A stretch of DNA of 64,000 nt from the NCBI RefSeq assembly GCF_039541575.1, contig NZ_BAABGM010000011.1, forward strand, positions 1 to 64,000, given 5' to 3'. This stretch comes from Fodinibacter luteus (GTDB lineage Bacteria > Actinomycetota > Actinomycetes > Actinomycetales > Dermatophilaceae). Made by a program: the position numbers and the translations under genes. Shown piece after piece: positions 1 to 7,179 of the stretch. Each line of letters starts with the position of its first letter. The first letter of the stretch is position 1. Under the pieces are notes generated by a model. It made no database searches, had not been told where the DNA came from, and saw only the letters and a list, made by a program, of their open reading frames with translations.

Positions 1-515
1 ACCGGCATCTCGTGCACCAACGCCCGGGCCACCCCCACCAACCGGTCCCCCGCCGACGGGGGTTCCCGGCGCGCCAACGCCACCACCGACCCCACCGACC
101 GGGCCGCGTCCACCGGCGCCACCACCTCCCGCGAGCACCGCACCGCATCCGTGGCCCGCGCCTGTACCGCACACACCGACCCCTTGACCCGCTCCAACAC
201 CCCGACCAGGTCCACCCGCTCCGCGTCGCTCAGCCCCCCGACATCCACCCCCGCCAGCCACCCCTGGAACGCCACCACCGGCCCCACCACACCACCACCA
301 GGCGCGGCGGCGTCCCCGCCGGGCGGCACTGCCTCCGACACCGGTCGGGCCACGGCGCCCTCGGTGACGGCATCCCCGCTACCGGCGGCGGCGGTCTGGC
401 CGCCGACCCCAGCCGCAGCGACCTGCTCACCGGGCGGCACGGCATCCGTCACCGGCTGCGGCACACCACTCCCCGGGCTGCCGCCCGGACCCTCACACCC
501 CAGTTCCCCCGCCAT
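1..515 (-). CDS. DUF222 / HNH endonuclease family protein (5' part only)
   Basis: Open from ATG at 515 to the left edge with no stop, so only the N-terminal ~171 residues are in the window. A Gly/Pro/Ala-rich leader (about residues 1-75) is followed by a segment like the start of DUF222 (LSDAERVDLVGVLERVKG, then ARREPPSAGDRL). In actinobacteria DUF222 usually precedes a C-terminal HNH nuclease domain; that part would lie outside the window, so nuclease activity is inferred from the family only. These genes are multicopy and fast evolving. No clear promoter was seen. The coding sequence carries the window-wide GGATGCC motif. Confidence 0.7.
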   Translation of the reverse strand, partial: MAGELGCEGPGGSPGSGVPQPVTDAVPPGEQVAAAGVGGQTAAAGSGDAVTEGAVARPVSEAVPPGGDAAAPGGGVVGPVVAFQGWLAGVDVGGLSDAERVDLVGVLERVKGSVCAVQARATDAVRCSREVVAPVDAARSVGSVVALARREPPSAGDRLVGVARALVHEMP

Positions 516-763
516 GAGAAAACCGTACAGGTGTCCACCGACACCCCCCCGAACCCGCCACCCCACCTGTGGACGACGACAACCAACCGCACGCCCTGTG
601 GACGAAGCACCCGGCACGACGCCCTCCAGCGCCGAGCCTCCCGCGCACCCAAGGCCCGCAAGCCCACCGCAAGCCCACGTCGAGCCACGTCGAGCCCCGA
701 CCGTCCGACCGTCCCGACACCGCCGGTCCCGGCCGTGTCGGGCGCCTGCGCCGCAGCGGCCCG

Positions 764-1906
764 TCAGGCGGAGCCGGCGGCGAGGAAGCGGCCGGCCACC
801 TCGATGAGGCGGTCGTTGGCCTCCCGCTCGGCGATGGTCGCGCGCGCCCCGTCCGAGCCGTACGGACGAACGGTGAGCCCGGCATCCTGGCAGGCGGCCG
901 CGAACTCGACCGTCCGAGAACCCAGCGAGAACCAGACGAAGTTCGCCTGGGCGTCCGGCGGCGACCAGCCCTGGTCTCGCAGCGCCGCCACCACCCGCTC
1001 GCGCTCGGCCACGAGCTCCTTGACGCGCACCTCGAGCTCGTCGACGGCCTCGAGCGACGCGACCGCCGCCGCCTGGGCCAGCGAGTTCACCCCGAAGGGG
1101 ATCGCCGCCTTGCGCAGCGCCTCCGCGACGGGCTCGTGCGCCACGGCGTACCCGACCCGCAGCCCGGCCAGCCCGTACGCCTTGGAGAAGGTGCGCAGGA
1201 CGGCGACGTTGGGTCGCGACCGGTGCACGGCGAGGGCATCCGGCGAGTCCGGGGCGGTGACGAACTCGAGGTACGCCTCGTCGATGACGACGAGGACGTC
1301 GGAGGGCACCCGCTCGAGGAACACCTCGAGCTCCGCGTCGCCGACGGTCGTCCCCGTCGGGTTGTTCGGTGTGCAGACGAGCACGACGCGCGTGCGCGGG
1401 GTGATCGCGTCGGCCATGGCGACGAGGTCGTGGCGCGCATCGGCCGTCAGGGGCACCTGCACCGGTACGGCGCCCGCGAGCGTCACGAGAATCGGGTACG
1501 CCTCGAAGGACCGCCACGCGAAGACGACCTCGTCGCCCATGTCGCACGTCGCCGCGATGAGCTGCCCGAGCACCCCCACCGACCCGGGCCCGAACGCGAG
1601 GCGAGCAGCCGGCACGCCGAGCCGCGCCGCCAGCACCTGCGTGAGGGCCCCGACCGACATGTCGGGGTACCGGTTCATCTGCGAGGCGGCGTCGCGCACC
1701 GTGTCGAGCACGGCGGGCAGCGGCGGGTAGGGGTTCTCGTTGCTGCTGATCTTGTACGCCGTGACCCCGGGCGGGGCGGATGCCGGGCGGCCGGGGGTGT
1801 AGGCCGGCAGGGCATCGAGGGCGTCCCGCAGACGCACCGGGGCGTCCGGCGCGCGCGGAGCGTCCGGGGCCGCAACGCCCTCGGTCGCACGGGTCTCGTC
1901 GGTCAT
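764..1906 (-). CDS. pat: Aromatic amino acid / histidinol-phosphate type aminotransferase
   Basis: 380-aa fold-type I PLP aminotransferase that interconverts aromatic 2-oxo acids and amino acids (phenylpyruvate to phenylalanine), or histidinol phosphate in HisC relatives. Visible: substrate-loop SSNENPYPPLP (about 54-64), NNPTG (181-185), DEAY (209-212) and TFSKAYGLAGLR with the probable PLP lysine K242. The GPGSVGVL and AWRSFEAYP segments resemble actinobacterial Pat more than classical HisC, hence the symbol; hisC remains possible. Start ATG 1906 is supported by a TACAGT -10 seven bases upstream. A pheA gene lies far away at 49.8 kb, consistent with phenylalanine synthesis. Confidence 0.85.
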   Translation of the reverse strand: MTDETRATEGVAAPDAPRAPDAPVRLRDALDALPAYTPGRPASAPPGVTAYKISSNENPYPPLPAVLDTVRDAASQMNRYPDMSVGALTQVLAARLGVPAARLAFGPGSVGVLGQLIAATCDMGDEVVFAWRSFEAYPILVTLAGAVPVQVPLTADARHDLVAMADAITPRTRVVLVCTPNNPTGTTVGDAELEVFLERVPSDVLVVIDEAYLEFVTAPDSPDALAVHRSRPNVAVLRTFSKAYGLAGLRVGYAVAHEPVAEALRKAAIPFGVNSLAQAAAVASLEAVDELEVRVKELVAERERVVAALRDQGWSPPDAQANFVWFSLGSRTVEFAAACQDAGLTVRPYGSDGARATIAEREANDRLIEVAGRFLAAGSA

Positions 1907-1913
1907 GCGGACC

Positions 1914-1919
1914 ACTGTA
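1914..1919 (-). promoter_or_regulatory. -10 element of pat (leaderless type)
   Basis: TACAGT on the minus strand, separated by 7 nt from the ATG of pat. The spacing implies that transcription starts at or next to the start codon. Confidence 0.6.
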
Positions 1920-1990
1920 GGGCGGGGCGCACGCAGCACCCGACCCGGCGAGTCGCCGCCGGGCCCTCCTGCGGCGGCATCGGCACCTGC

Positions 1991-1996
1991 CACACT
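1991..1996 (+). promoter_or_regulatory. Candidate -10 of the holin-like gene
   Basis: CACACT, 6 nt before the GTG at 2003; a CANNNT variant of the leaderless -10 pattern in this window. The same hexamer precedes the LysE gene at 35176. Confidence 0.4.
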
Positions 1997-2002
1997 GCGG
2001 GC

Positions 2003-2389
2003 GTGAAGAACTTCCTCGTCCGCGTGGTCGTCAACGGCATCGCCCTGTGGGTCGCGGCCCTCGTCGTCGACGGGGTCGACCTCGCCGAGAACGAGTCCAC
2101 CTTCTCGACGAAGGTCCTCACGATCGGCCTCGTGGCGCTCGTCTTCGGAGTGCTCAACGCCCTCATCAAGCCGATCGCGACCCTGCTGTCGCTGCCGTTC
2201 ATCGTGCTGACGCTCGGGCTGTTCATCTTCGTCGTCAACGCGTTCATGCTGCAGATCACCGAGTGGATCAGCGACTGGCTGGGGCTGTCCTTCACCATCG
2301 ACGAGTTCTTCTGGGATGCCGTCCTCGCCGCGGTCGTCATCACGTTCGTCTCGTGGGTGCTCAACATCGTCCTCCCCGAGGACGACTGA
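2003..2389 (+). CDS. Phage holin family (PF04020-like) small membrane protein
   Basis: 128 aa with about four hydrophobic helices and almost no loops (VLTIGLVALVFGVLNALIKP in the second), ending in acidic residues PEDD. This matches the PF04020 'phage holin 4_2' membrane family, which despite its name is a common chromosomal protein of unknown role in actinobacteria. GTG start at 2003 has no Shine-Dalgarno sequence but has CACACT six bases upstream. It lies between divergent pat and downstream galE. No phage genes are nearby, so a lysis role is not suggested. Confidence 0.75.
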   Translation: MKNFLVRVVVNGIALWVAALVVDGVDLAENESTFSTKVLTIGLVALVFGVLNALIKPIATLLSLPFIVLTLGLFIFVVNAFMLQITEWISDWLGLSFTIDEFFWDAVLAAVVITFVSWVLNIVLPEDD

Positions 2390-2429
2390 CCGCGGCCGCT
2401 CCCGCGGACGGCCGGGGACGGCATCCCGG

Positions 2430-2435
2430 TAGGTT
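2430..2435 (+). promoter_or_regulatory. -10 element of galE (leaderless type)
   Basis: TAGGTT, 6 nt (GGCGCC) before the ATG of galE; no Shine-Dalgarno sequence is present. Confidence 0.6.
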
Positions 2436-2441
2436 GGCGCC

Positions 2442-3461
2442 ATGCGCGTCCTCGTCTCCGGCGGTGCCGGCTACATCGGGTCCCACACGGTGGTCCAGCT
2501 CGTCGCGGCCGGCCACGAGGTCGTCGTCGTGGACTCCTTCGCCAACGCCAAGCCGTCGGTGGTGGGCCGGGTCGAGGCGCTGACCGGGCAGCGGCTCGAC
2601 GTGCGCTCGTTCGACCTGACCGACCACGACAAGACCGAGCACCTGTTCGCCCACGACAGCATCGACGCGGTCATCCACTTCGCCGGGTTCAAGGCCGTCG
2701 GGGAGTCGGTCGCCAAGCCGCTCGAGTACTACGAGAACAACCTGGGCTCCACCTTCTCCCTCGTGCGCGCGATGCGCCGACACGGCGTGTCCAGGCTGGT
2801 GTTCTCCTCCTCCGCCACGGTCTACGGTGCGAACGCCCCGGTGCCGATGCACGAGGACCTGCCGACGAGCGCGACCAACCCCTACGGGTGGACCAAGGTC
2901 ATGCAGGAACAGGTGCTGCGCGATGTCGCCGCCGCCGACCCGACGTGGCGGATCGCGCTGCTGCGCTACTTCAACCCCGTCGGGGCCCACCCCTCGGGCA
3001 CGATCGGCGAGGACCCCTCCGACATCCCGAACAACCTCATGCCCTACCTCGCCCAGGTCGCCGTCGGGCGCCGGGAGTCCCTGTCGGTCTTCGGCGGGGA
3101 CTACCCCACTCCCGACGGCACCGGCATCCGGGACTACATCCACGTCGAGGACCTCGCGGCCGGGCACATCGCCGCGCTGAACCGCCTCGAGGCCGTGTCC
3201 GACCCGGTCTCGACGTGGAACCTCGGCACCGGGCACGGCACGTCGGTGCTCGAGCTCGTCGCGGCGTTCGAGCGAGCCTGCGGCCACGCCCTGCCCTACC
3301 GGATCGTCGACCGGCGCCCCGGCGACGTCGCCGCCTCCTACGCCGACCCGACCCGGGCCCACGCCGAGCTCGGCTGGCGAGCCACCCGCACCGTCGACGA
3401 CATGTGCGCCGACACCTGGCGCTGGCAGAGCGCCAACCCGCACGGCTACCCCGACGCCTGA
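2442..3461 (+). CDS. galE: UDP-glucose 4-epimerase
   Basis: 339-aa extended short-chain dehydrogenase that interconverts UDP-glucose and UDP-galactose for the Leloir pathway and surface glycans. Visible: NAD-binding GGAGYIGS (7-14), FSSSATVYG with the catalytic Ser near 124, and Y148-x3-K152 in YGWTK. Length is normal for GalE. The C-terminal RPGDVAASYADP segment is typical of the substrate-binding lobe. Monocistronic; the start is set by the leaderless -10 at 2430. Confidence 0.93.
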   Translation: MRVLVSGGAGYIGSHTVVQLVAAGHEVVVVDSFANAKPSVVGRVEALTGQRLDVRSFDLTDHDKTEHLFAHDSIDAVIHFAGFKAVGESVAKPLEYYENNLGSTFSLVRAMRRHGVSRLVFSSSATVYGANAPVPMHEDLPTSATNPYGWTKVMQEQVLRDVAAADPTWRIALLRYFNPVGAHPSGTIGEDPSDIPNNLMPYLAQVAVGRRESLSVFGGDYPTPDGTGIRDYIHVEDLAAGHIAALNRLEAVSDPVSTWNLGTGHGTSVLELVAAFERACGHALPYRIVDRRPGDVAASYADPTRAHAELGWRATRTVDDMCADTWRWQSANPHGYPDA

Positions 3462-3513
3462 CCCCGCGGACGAGGGCGGGGCGGCGGGGCGGTGTCAGGG
3501 CCGCTCCCGCAGG

Positions 3514-4014
3514 TCAGGCCCCGGGCAGCACCGTGTTGAACCGCAGCATGTTGCCCGCCGGGTCGCGGAACGCGCAGTCGCGCACGCCGTAGAACTGGTC
3601 CATGGGCTCCTGGAGCACCTCGCCGCCGGCGGCCCGCACGTGCTCGAAGACGGCGTCGACGTCGTCGCACCGGAAGATGAGCGGGCTGAGCAGGCCCTTG
3701 GCGAGCAGGGTGTCCATCGCCGCGCGGTCCTCGTCGCTGCAGCCGGGGTAGATGCCGACCGACTGGATCGTGATCTCGAGGTCGGGCTGCTGCGGCGTCG
3801 ACACGCTGAGCCAGCGGAAGTCACCGTTCGTGACGTCCCGGGTCACCGTGAAGCCGAGCACGTCGCGGTAGAAGGTGAGCGCCTTGTCGTGGTCGTCGAC
3901 GACGAGGAAGCAGTTGGCGACGGCGAGCGAGGCCGTCGGAGCGGCCGCGCCGGTCGGCTCCGCGCCGGTCGGGGTCGTGGCGGTCGTGGTGGTCCTGGTG
4001 GTCGTGGTGTCCAT
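3514..4014 (-). CDS. VOC superfamily (glyoxalase/bleomycin-resistance fold) protein
   Basis: 166 aa. After a Thr/Ala-rich leader (about 1-28) a single VOC module follows: NCFLVVDDHDKALTFYRDVL, then FRCDDVDAVFEHVRAAGGEV and FRDPAGNMLRF. VOC proteins are metal-dependent lyases, dioxygenases or drug-binding proteins; no substrate can be read here. It lies 9 nt downstream of an AraC regulator in the same direction, a pairing common in actinobacteria. It also has its own -10 (TAGCGT) overlapping that regulator's stop codon, so it can be expressed independently. Confidence 0.85.
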   Translation of the reverse strand: MDTTTTRTTTTATTPTGAEPTGAAAPTASLAVANCFLVVDDHDKALTFYRDVLGFTVTRDVTNGDFRWLSVSTPQQPDLEITIQSVGIYPGCSDEDRAAMDTLLAKGLLSPLIFRCDDVDAVFEHVRAAGGEVLQEPMDQFYGVRDCAFRDPAGNMLRFNTVLPGA

Positions 4015-4020
4015 GCGTCG

Positions 4021-4026
4021 ACGCTA
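4021..4026 (-). promoter_or_regulatory. -10 element of the VOC gene, overlapping the upstream stop codon
   Basis: TAGCGT on the minus strand, 6 nt before the ATG at 4014. Its first three bases are the TAG stop of the AraC gene. Confidence 0.55.
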
Positions 4027-4455
4027 GGCGCTCGACGCCCCGGCACGCTTCTCCGATCCTGACCGACCGCGGGTGGGCCGGCCCGCCTGCTTGGCGATGC
4101 ACGGCGGGATGCCGCGCGCCTCCTCGTGCGAGCGGGCGCGGTACTCGCTCGGGGTCACCCCCATGAGCTCGGTGAAGCGCGCGCTGAACGAGCCGAGCGA
4201 GGTGCAGCCCACCGCCATGCAGACGTCGGTGACGGACAGGTCACCGCGGCGCAGGAGCGCCGCGGCCCGCTCGACGCGGCGGGTCATGAGGTGGGCGTAG
4301 GGGGTCTCGCCGAAGGCCTCGCGGAAGCTGCGGTGGAAGTGGCCGACCGACATGAGCGCGTCGCTGGCGAGCGCGGGCACGTCGAGGGGCTCGGCGTAGT
4401 CGCGGTCCATCCGGTCGCGGGCCTGCCGCAGCCGGACGAGGTCGTCCCGGTGCAC
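4024..4455 (-). CDS. AraC family transcriptional regulator
   Basis: 143 aa from GTG 4455: essentially one AraC DNA-binding domain with two helix-turn-helix motifs (LASDALMSVGHFHRSFREAF and VTDVCMAVGCTSLGSFSARF) and a basic tail. No effector domain precedes it, so it belongs to the short AraC group usually paired with a VOC gene, as here. An ATG at 4581 would add 42 residues, but they are low complexity and carry two GGCATCC motifs. GACCGT six bases before GTG 4455 fits the local leaderless pattern, so I prefer the shorter form. Probably controls the adjacent VOC gene. Confidence 0.8.
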   Translation of the reverse strand: MHRDDLVRLRQARDRMDRDYAEPLDVPALASDALMSVGHFHRSFREAFGETPYAHLMTRRVERAAALLRRGDLSVTDVCMAVGCTSLGSFSARFTELMGVTPSEYRARSHEEARGIPPCIAKQAGRPTRGRSGSEKRAGASSA

Positions 4456-4602
4456 CCGACCACGGTCGCACGGCGGGGCGGCCCACGGAAGGCGAGCGAC
4501 CGGCATCCCGTCCACCGGCCACCGGCATCCGGCCACCGGCAGGTGAGGGTCCCCTGCCGTGGCCCGGTTCACATTCGACAACGGCCGGACGCGGTTCCGG
4601 GG

Positions 4603-4646
4603 CTACTACGACGGACTGTAGTTTGTACTACGTCACGTCGTATGAC
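4603..4646 (+). promoter_or_regulatory. cydA promoter region with BlaI-like dyads
   Basis: Three overlapping dyads: ACTAC-N8-GTAGT (4605-4622), GTAGT-N4-ACTAC (4618-4631) and TACTACG-TCA-CGTCGTA (4626-4642, arms match 6 of 7). TAC/GTA half-sites of this kind are typical of BlaI/MecI operators. A blaI gene is the fifth gene of the operon that starts here. A possible -10 is TATGAC at 4641-4646, so repressor binding would block transcription. Regulation is inferred. Confidence 0.55.
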
Positions 4647-4661
4647 TTGCAGGAGTCCAGC

Positions 4662-6116
4662 ATGGATGCCGTCGATGTCGCCAGGTGGCAGTTCGCCATC
4701 ACGACCGTCTACCACTTCTTGTTCGTGCCCATCACGATCGGCCTGTCGCTGATCGTCGCGATCTTCCACACCCAGTGGCTGCGCACGCGCGACCCCGAGT
4801 ACTTCCGGCTCACGAAGTTCTTCGGGAAGCTCTTCATCATCAACTTCGCCCTCGGGCTCGTCACCGGCATCGTCCAGGAGTTCCAGTTCGGGATGAACTG
4901 GTCCGACTACTCCCGCTTCGTCGGAGACATCTTCGGCGCTCCGCTCGCCTTCGAGGCGCTGCTCGCCTTCTTCCTCGAGTCGACGTTCCTCGGCATCTGG
5001 ATCTTCGGCTGGGGCCGGATCCCCGAGAAGCTCCACGCGTCGACGATGTGGCTCGTGCACATCGGCACCGTGCTGTCGGCCTACTTCATCCTGGCGGCGA
5101 ACTCCTTCATGCAGAACCCGGTCGGCTTCCGGTTCAACCCCGAGAACGGACGCGCCGAGATGGCCGACTTCCTCGCGGTGCTGACGAACAAGGTCCAGCT
5201 CGTCACCTTCCCCCACGTCGTGTTCTCGGCCTACATGGTCGGCGGCGCCGTCGTCATGGGCGTGGCCCTGTGGCTGCTGCGCAAGCACGCCGGCACCGCG
5301 GACGAGTCGATGTACCGCCGCGCCACCCGGTTCGGGGCCGTCTTCGCCCTCGTCGCGTCGCTCGGCGTCGTCGTCACCGGCGACATCCAGGGCAAGATCA
5401 TGACCGAGGTCCAGCCGATGAAGATGGCGGCCGCGGAGGGTCTGTACGAGACGACGGCGAACGCGCCCTTCTCGGTGCTCTCGGTCGGCTCGCTCGACGG
5501 GAGCGAGGCCACCCGGATCATCGAGATCCCCGGGCTGCTGTCCTTCCTCGCCACCGGCACGTGGGACGGCGAGGTCGAGGGCATCAACGAGCTGCGCGAG
5601 AGCGAGCGGGCGATGGCCGAGAAGGTCGCCGAGCGCTACGGCCCCGACGTCGCCGCGCTCGTCATCGTCGACGACTACACGCCGATGATCCCGCTGACCT
5701 ACTGGTCGTTCCGCTTCATGATGGGCCTGGGCTTCGCGACGATGGCCGCGGCCGCCGCCGTCCTGTGGGCCACCCGTCGGGGCGGCGTCCCGCTGTCGCC
5801 GCTGTGGACGTGGGTCGCGGTGCTCACCCCGCTCGCGCCCGTCTTCGCCAACAGCTGGGGCTGGATCTTCACCGAGGCCGGCCGGCAGCCGTGGATCGTC
5901 TACGGGCTCATGACGACGGCATCCGGGGTCTCGCCCTCGGTGAGCGCCATGGAGGTGTGGATCTCGATGATCACCTACACCGCCGTCTACGCGGTGCTCG
6001 CCGTCATCGAGGTCAAGCTCTTCCTCACCTACGTCCGGCGCGGCGCCGACCCCTTCGAGGACCCGGCCGACCACGCGGACGCGGACGACGACGCCCCGCT
6101 CCAGTTCGCCTACTGA
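4662..6116 (+). CDS. cydA: Cytochrome bd ubiquinol oxidase subunit I
   Basis: 484-aa multi-helix subunit that oxidises quinol and, with haems b558/b595/d, reduces O2 at low oxygen. Visible: N-terminal RWQFAITTVYHFLFVP with conserved H18, the quinol-side segment YTPMIPLTYWSFRFMMG, and GRQPW near the C-terminus. The Q-loop is of the short type usual in Gram-positives. Start ATG 4662 has AGGAG (4651-4655) at good distance; an in-frame ATG at 4623 lies inside the operator region and lacks an SD. First gene of cydABDC-blaI. Confidence 0.95.
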   Translation: MDAVDVARWQFAITTVYHFLFVPITIGLSLIVAIFHTQWLRTRDPEYFRLTKFFGKLFIINFALGLVTGIVQEFQFGMNWSDYSRFVGDIFGAPLAFEALLAFFLESTFLGIWIFGWGRIPEKLHASTMWLVHIGTVLSAYFILAANSFMQNPVGFRFNPENGRAEMADFLAVLTNKVQLVTFPHVVFSAYMVGGAVVMGVALWLLRKHAGTADESMYRRATRFGAVFALVASLGVVVTGDIQGKIMTEVQPMKMAAAEGLYETTANAPFSVLSVGSLDGSEATRIIEIPGLLSFLATGTWDGEVEGINELRESERAMAEKVAERYGPDVAALVIVDDYTPMIPLTYWSFRFMMGLGFATMAAAAAVLWATRRGGVPLSPLWTWVAVLTPLAPVFANSWGWIFTEAGRQPWIVYGLMTTASGVSPSVSAMEVWISMITYTAVYAVLAVIEVKLFLTYVRRGADPFEDPADHADADDDAPLQFAY

Positions 6117-6134
6117 TCGGATCGAGGACCACTC

Positions 6135-7163
6135 ATGGACTACGCACTCATCTGGTTCGGCCTCATCGGCCTGCTGTGGGCCGGCTACCTCGTCCTCGAG
6201 GGCTTCGACTTCGGCGTCGGCGCACTCCTCCCGGTGCTCGGCAAGGGACGCAACGCCCAGGACACCGAGAAGCGCCGTCGGGTCATGCTGACGACGATCG
6301 GCCCCCACTGGGACGGCAACGAGGTCTGGCTGCTCACCGCCGGTGGCGCCACGTTCGCGGCCTTCCCGCACTGGTACGCCACGATGTTCTCGGCGATGTA
6401 CCTGCCGCTGCTCATCCTGCTCATCGCGCTCATCGTGCGGAACATGGGCTTCGAGTACCGCGGCAAGCGCGACGACGACACCTGGCGCCAGCGCTGGGAC
6501 TGGGCGATCATCGGCGGCTCCATCGTCGCCCCGCTGCTCGTCGGCGTCGCCCTGACCAACGTCGTGCGGGGGCTGCCGATCGACGCCGACATGGAGTTCG
6601 TCGGCAACCTGTGGACCCTGCTCAACCCGATGTCGCTCCTCGGCGGGCTCGTCGTGCTCGGCCTCAGCCTCACGCACGGCGCGTTCTTCCTCGCCCTGAA
6701 GACGACGGGTGACATCCGGCGCGACGCCCAGGCCCTCGGCACGACCCTCGGCCTCGGCACGGCGGTGCTCGCCGTGACCCTCCTGCTGTGGCTCAACCTC
6801 AGCCAGGGCACGGTCTGGACGTGGCTCACGACGGCGGTCGCCGCGCTGTCCCTCGTCGGCGCGATCCTCGCGAACATGCGGGGCCGCGAGGGCTGGGCGT
6901 TCACCGGCACGGCCGTCACGATGGCGTCGGCGGTCGCGACGTACTTCCTCGCGCTCTACCCGAACGTCATGCCGACCACCCTCCCGGGCGGCACGTCGCT
7001 GACCATCGAGAACGCCTCGAGCAGCGAGCTGACGCTGCAGATCATGACCGTCGCGGCCCTCGTGTTCACGCCGATCGTGCTGCTCTACACCGCGTGGACC
7101 TACTGGACGTTCCGCAAGCGGCTCGGCACCCAGCACATCCCGCAGGCCGTCTCGGTGAAGTGA
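6135..7163 (+). CDS. cydB: Cytochrome bd ubiquinol oxidase subunit II
   Basis: 342-aa membrane subunit that completes cytochrome bd. N-terminal WFGLIGLLWAGYLVLEGFDF is the family signature, followed by GPHWDGNEVWLLTAGGATF. About eight to nine membrane helices. Starts 18 nt after cydA with GAGGACC upstream as a weak SD, and is followed 16 nt later by cydD. It binds the quinol oxidase core in the cytoplasmic membrane. Confidence 0.95.
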   Translation: MDYALIWFGLIGLLWAGYLVLEGFDFGVGALLPVLGKGRNAQDTEKRRRVMLTTIGPHWDGNEVWLLTAGGATFAAFPHWYATMFSAMYLPLLILLIALIVRNMGFEYRGKRDDDTWRQRWDWAIIGGSIVAPLLVGVALTNVVRGLPIDADMEFVGNLWTLLNPMSLLGGLVVLGLSLTHGAFFLALKTTGDIRRDAQALGTTLGLGTAVLAVTLLLWLNLSQGTVWTWLTTAVAALSLVGAILANMRGREGWAFTGTAVTMASAVATYFLALYPNVMPTTLPGGTSLTIENASSSELTLQIMTVAALVFTPIVLLYTAWTYWTFRKRLGTQHIPQAVSVK

Positions 7164-7179
7164 GCCGGCGGCATCCCCG

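Noticed and set aside
2003..2389. Prophage remnant suggested by the holin-like gene
   Set aside because: The family is a common chromosomal membrane protein; no integrase, capsid, tail or att-like repeats nearby.
1907..2443. N-terminal extension of pat to 559 residues
   Set aside because: It would read through the opposite-strand holin-like gene; homology begins after ATG 1906, which has its own -10.
4566..4580. Possible Rex half-site (TTCACA) upstream of cydA
   Set aside because: Only one half of the expected TGTGAA-N-TTCACA dyad is present, and it lies on the AraC side.
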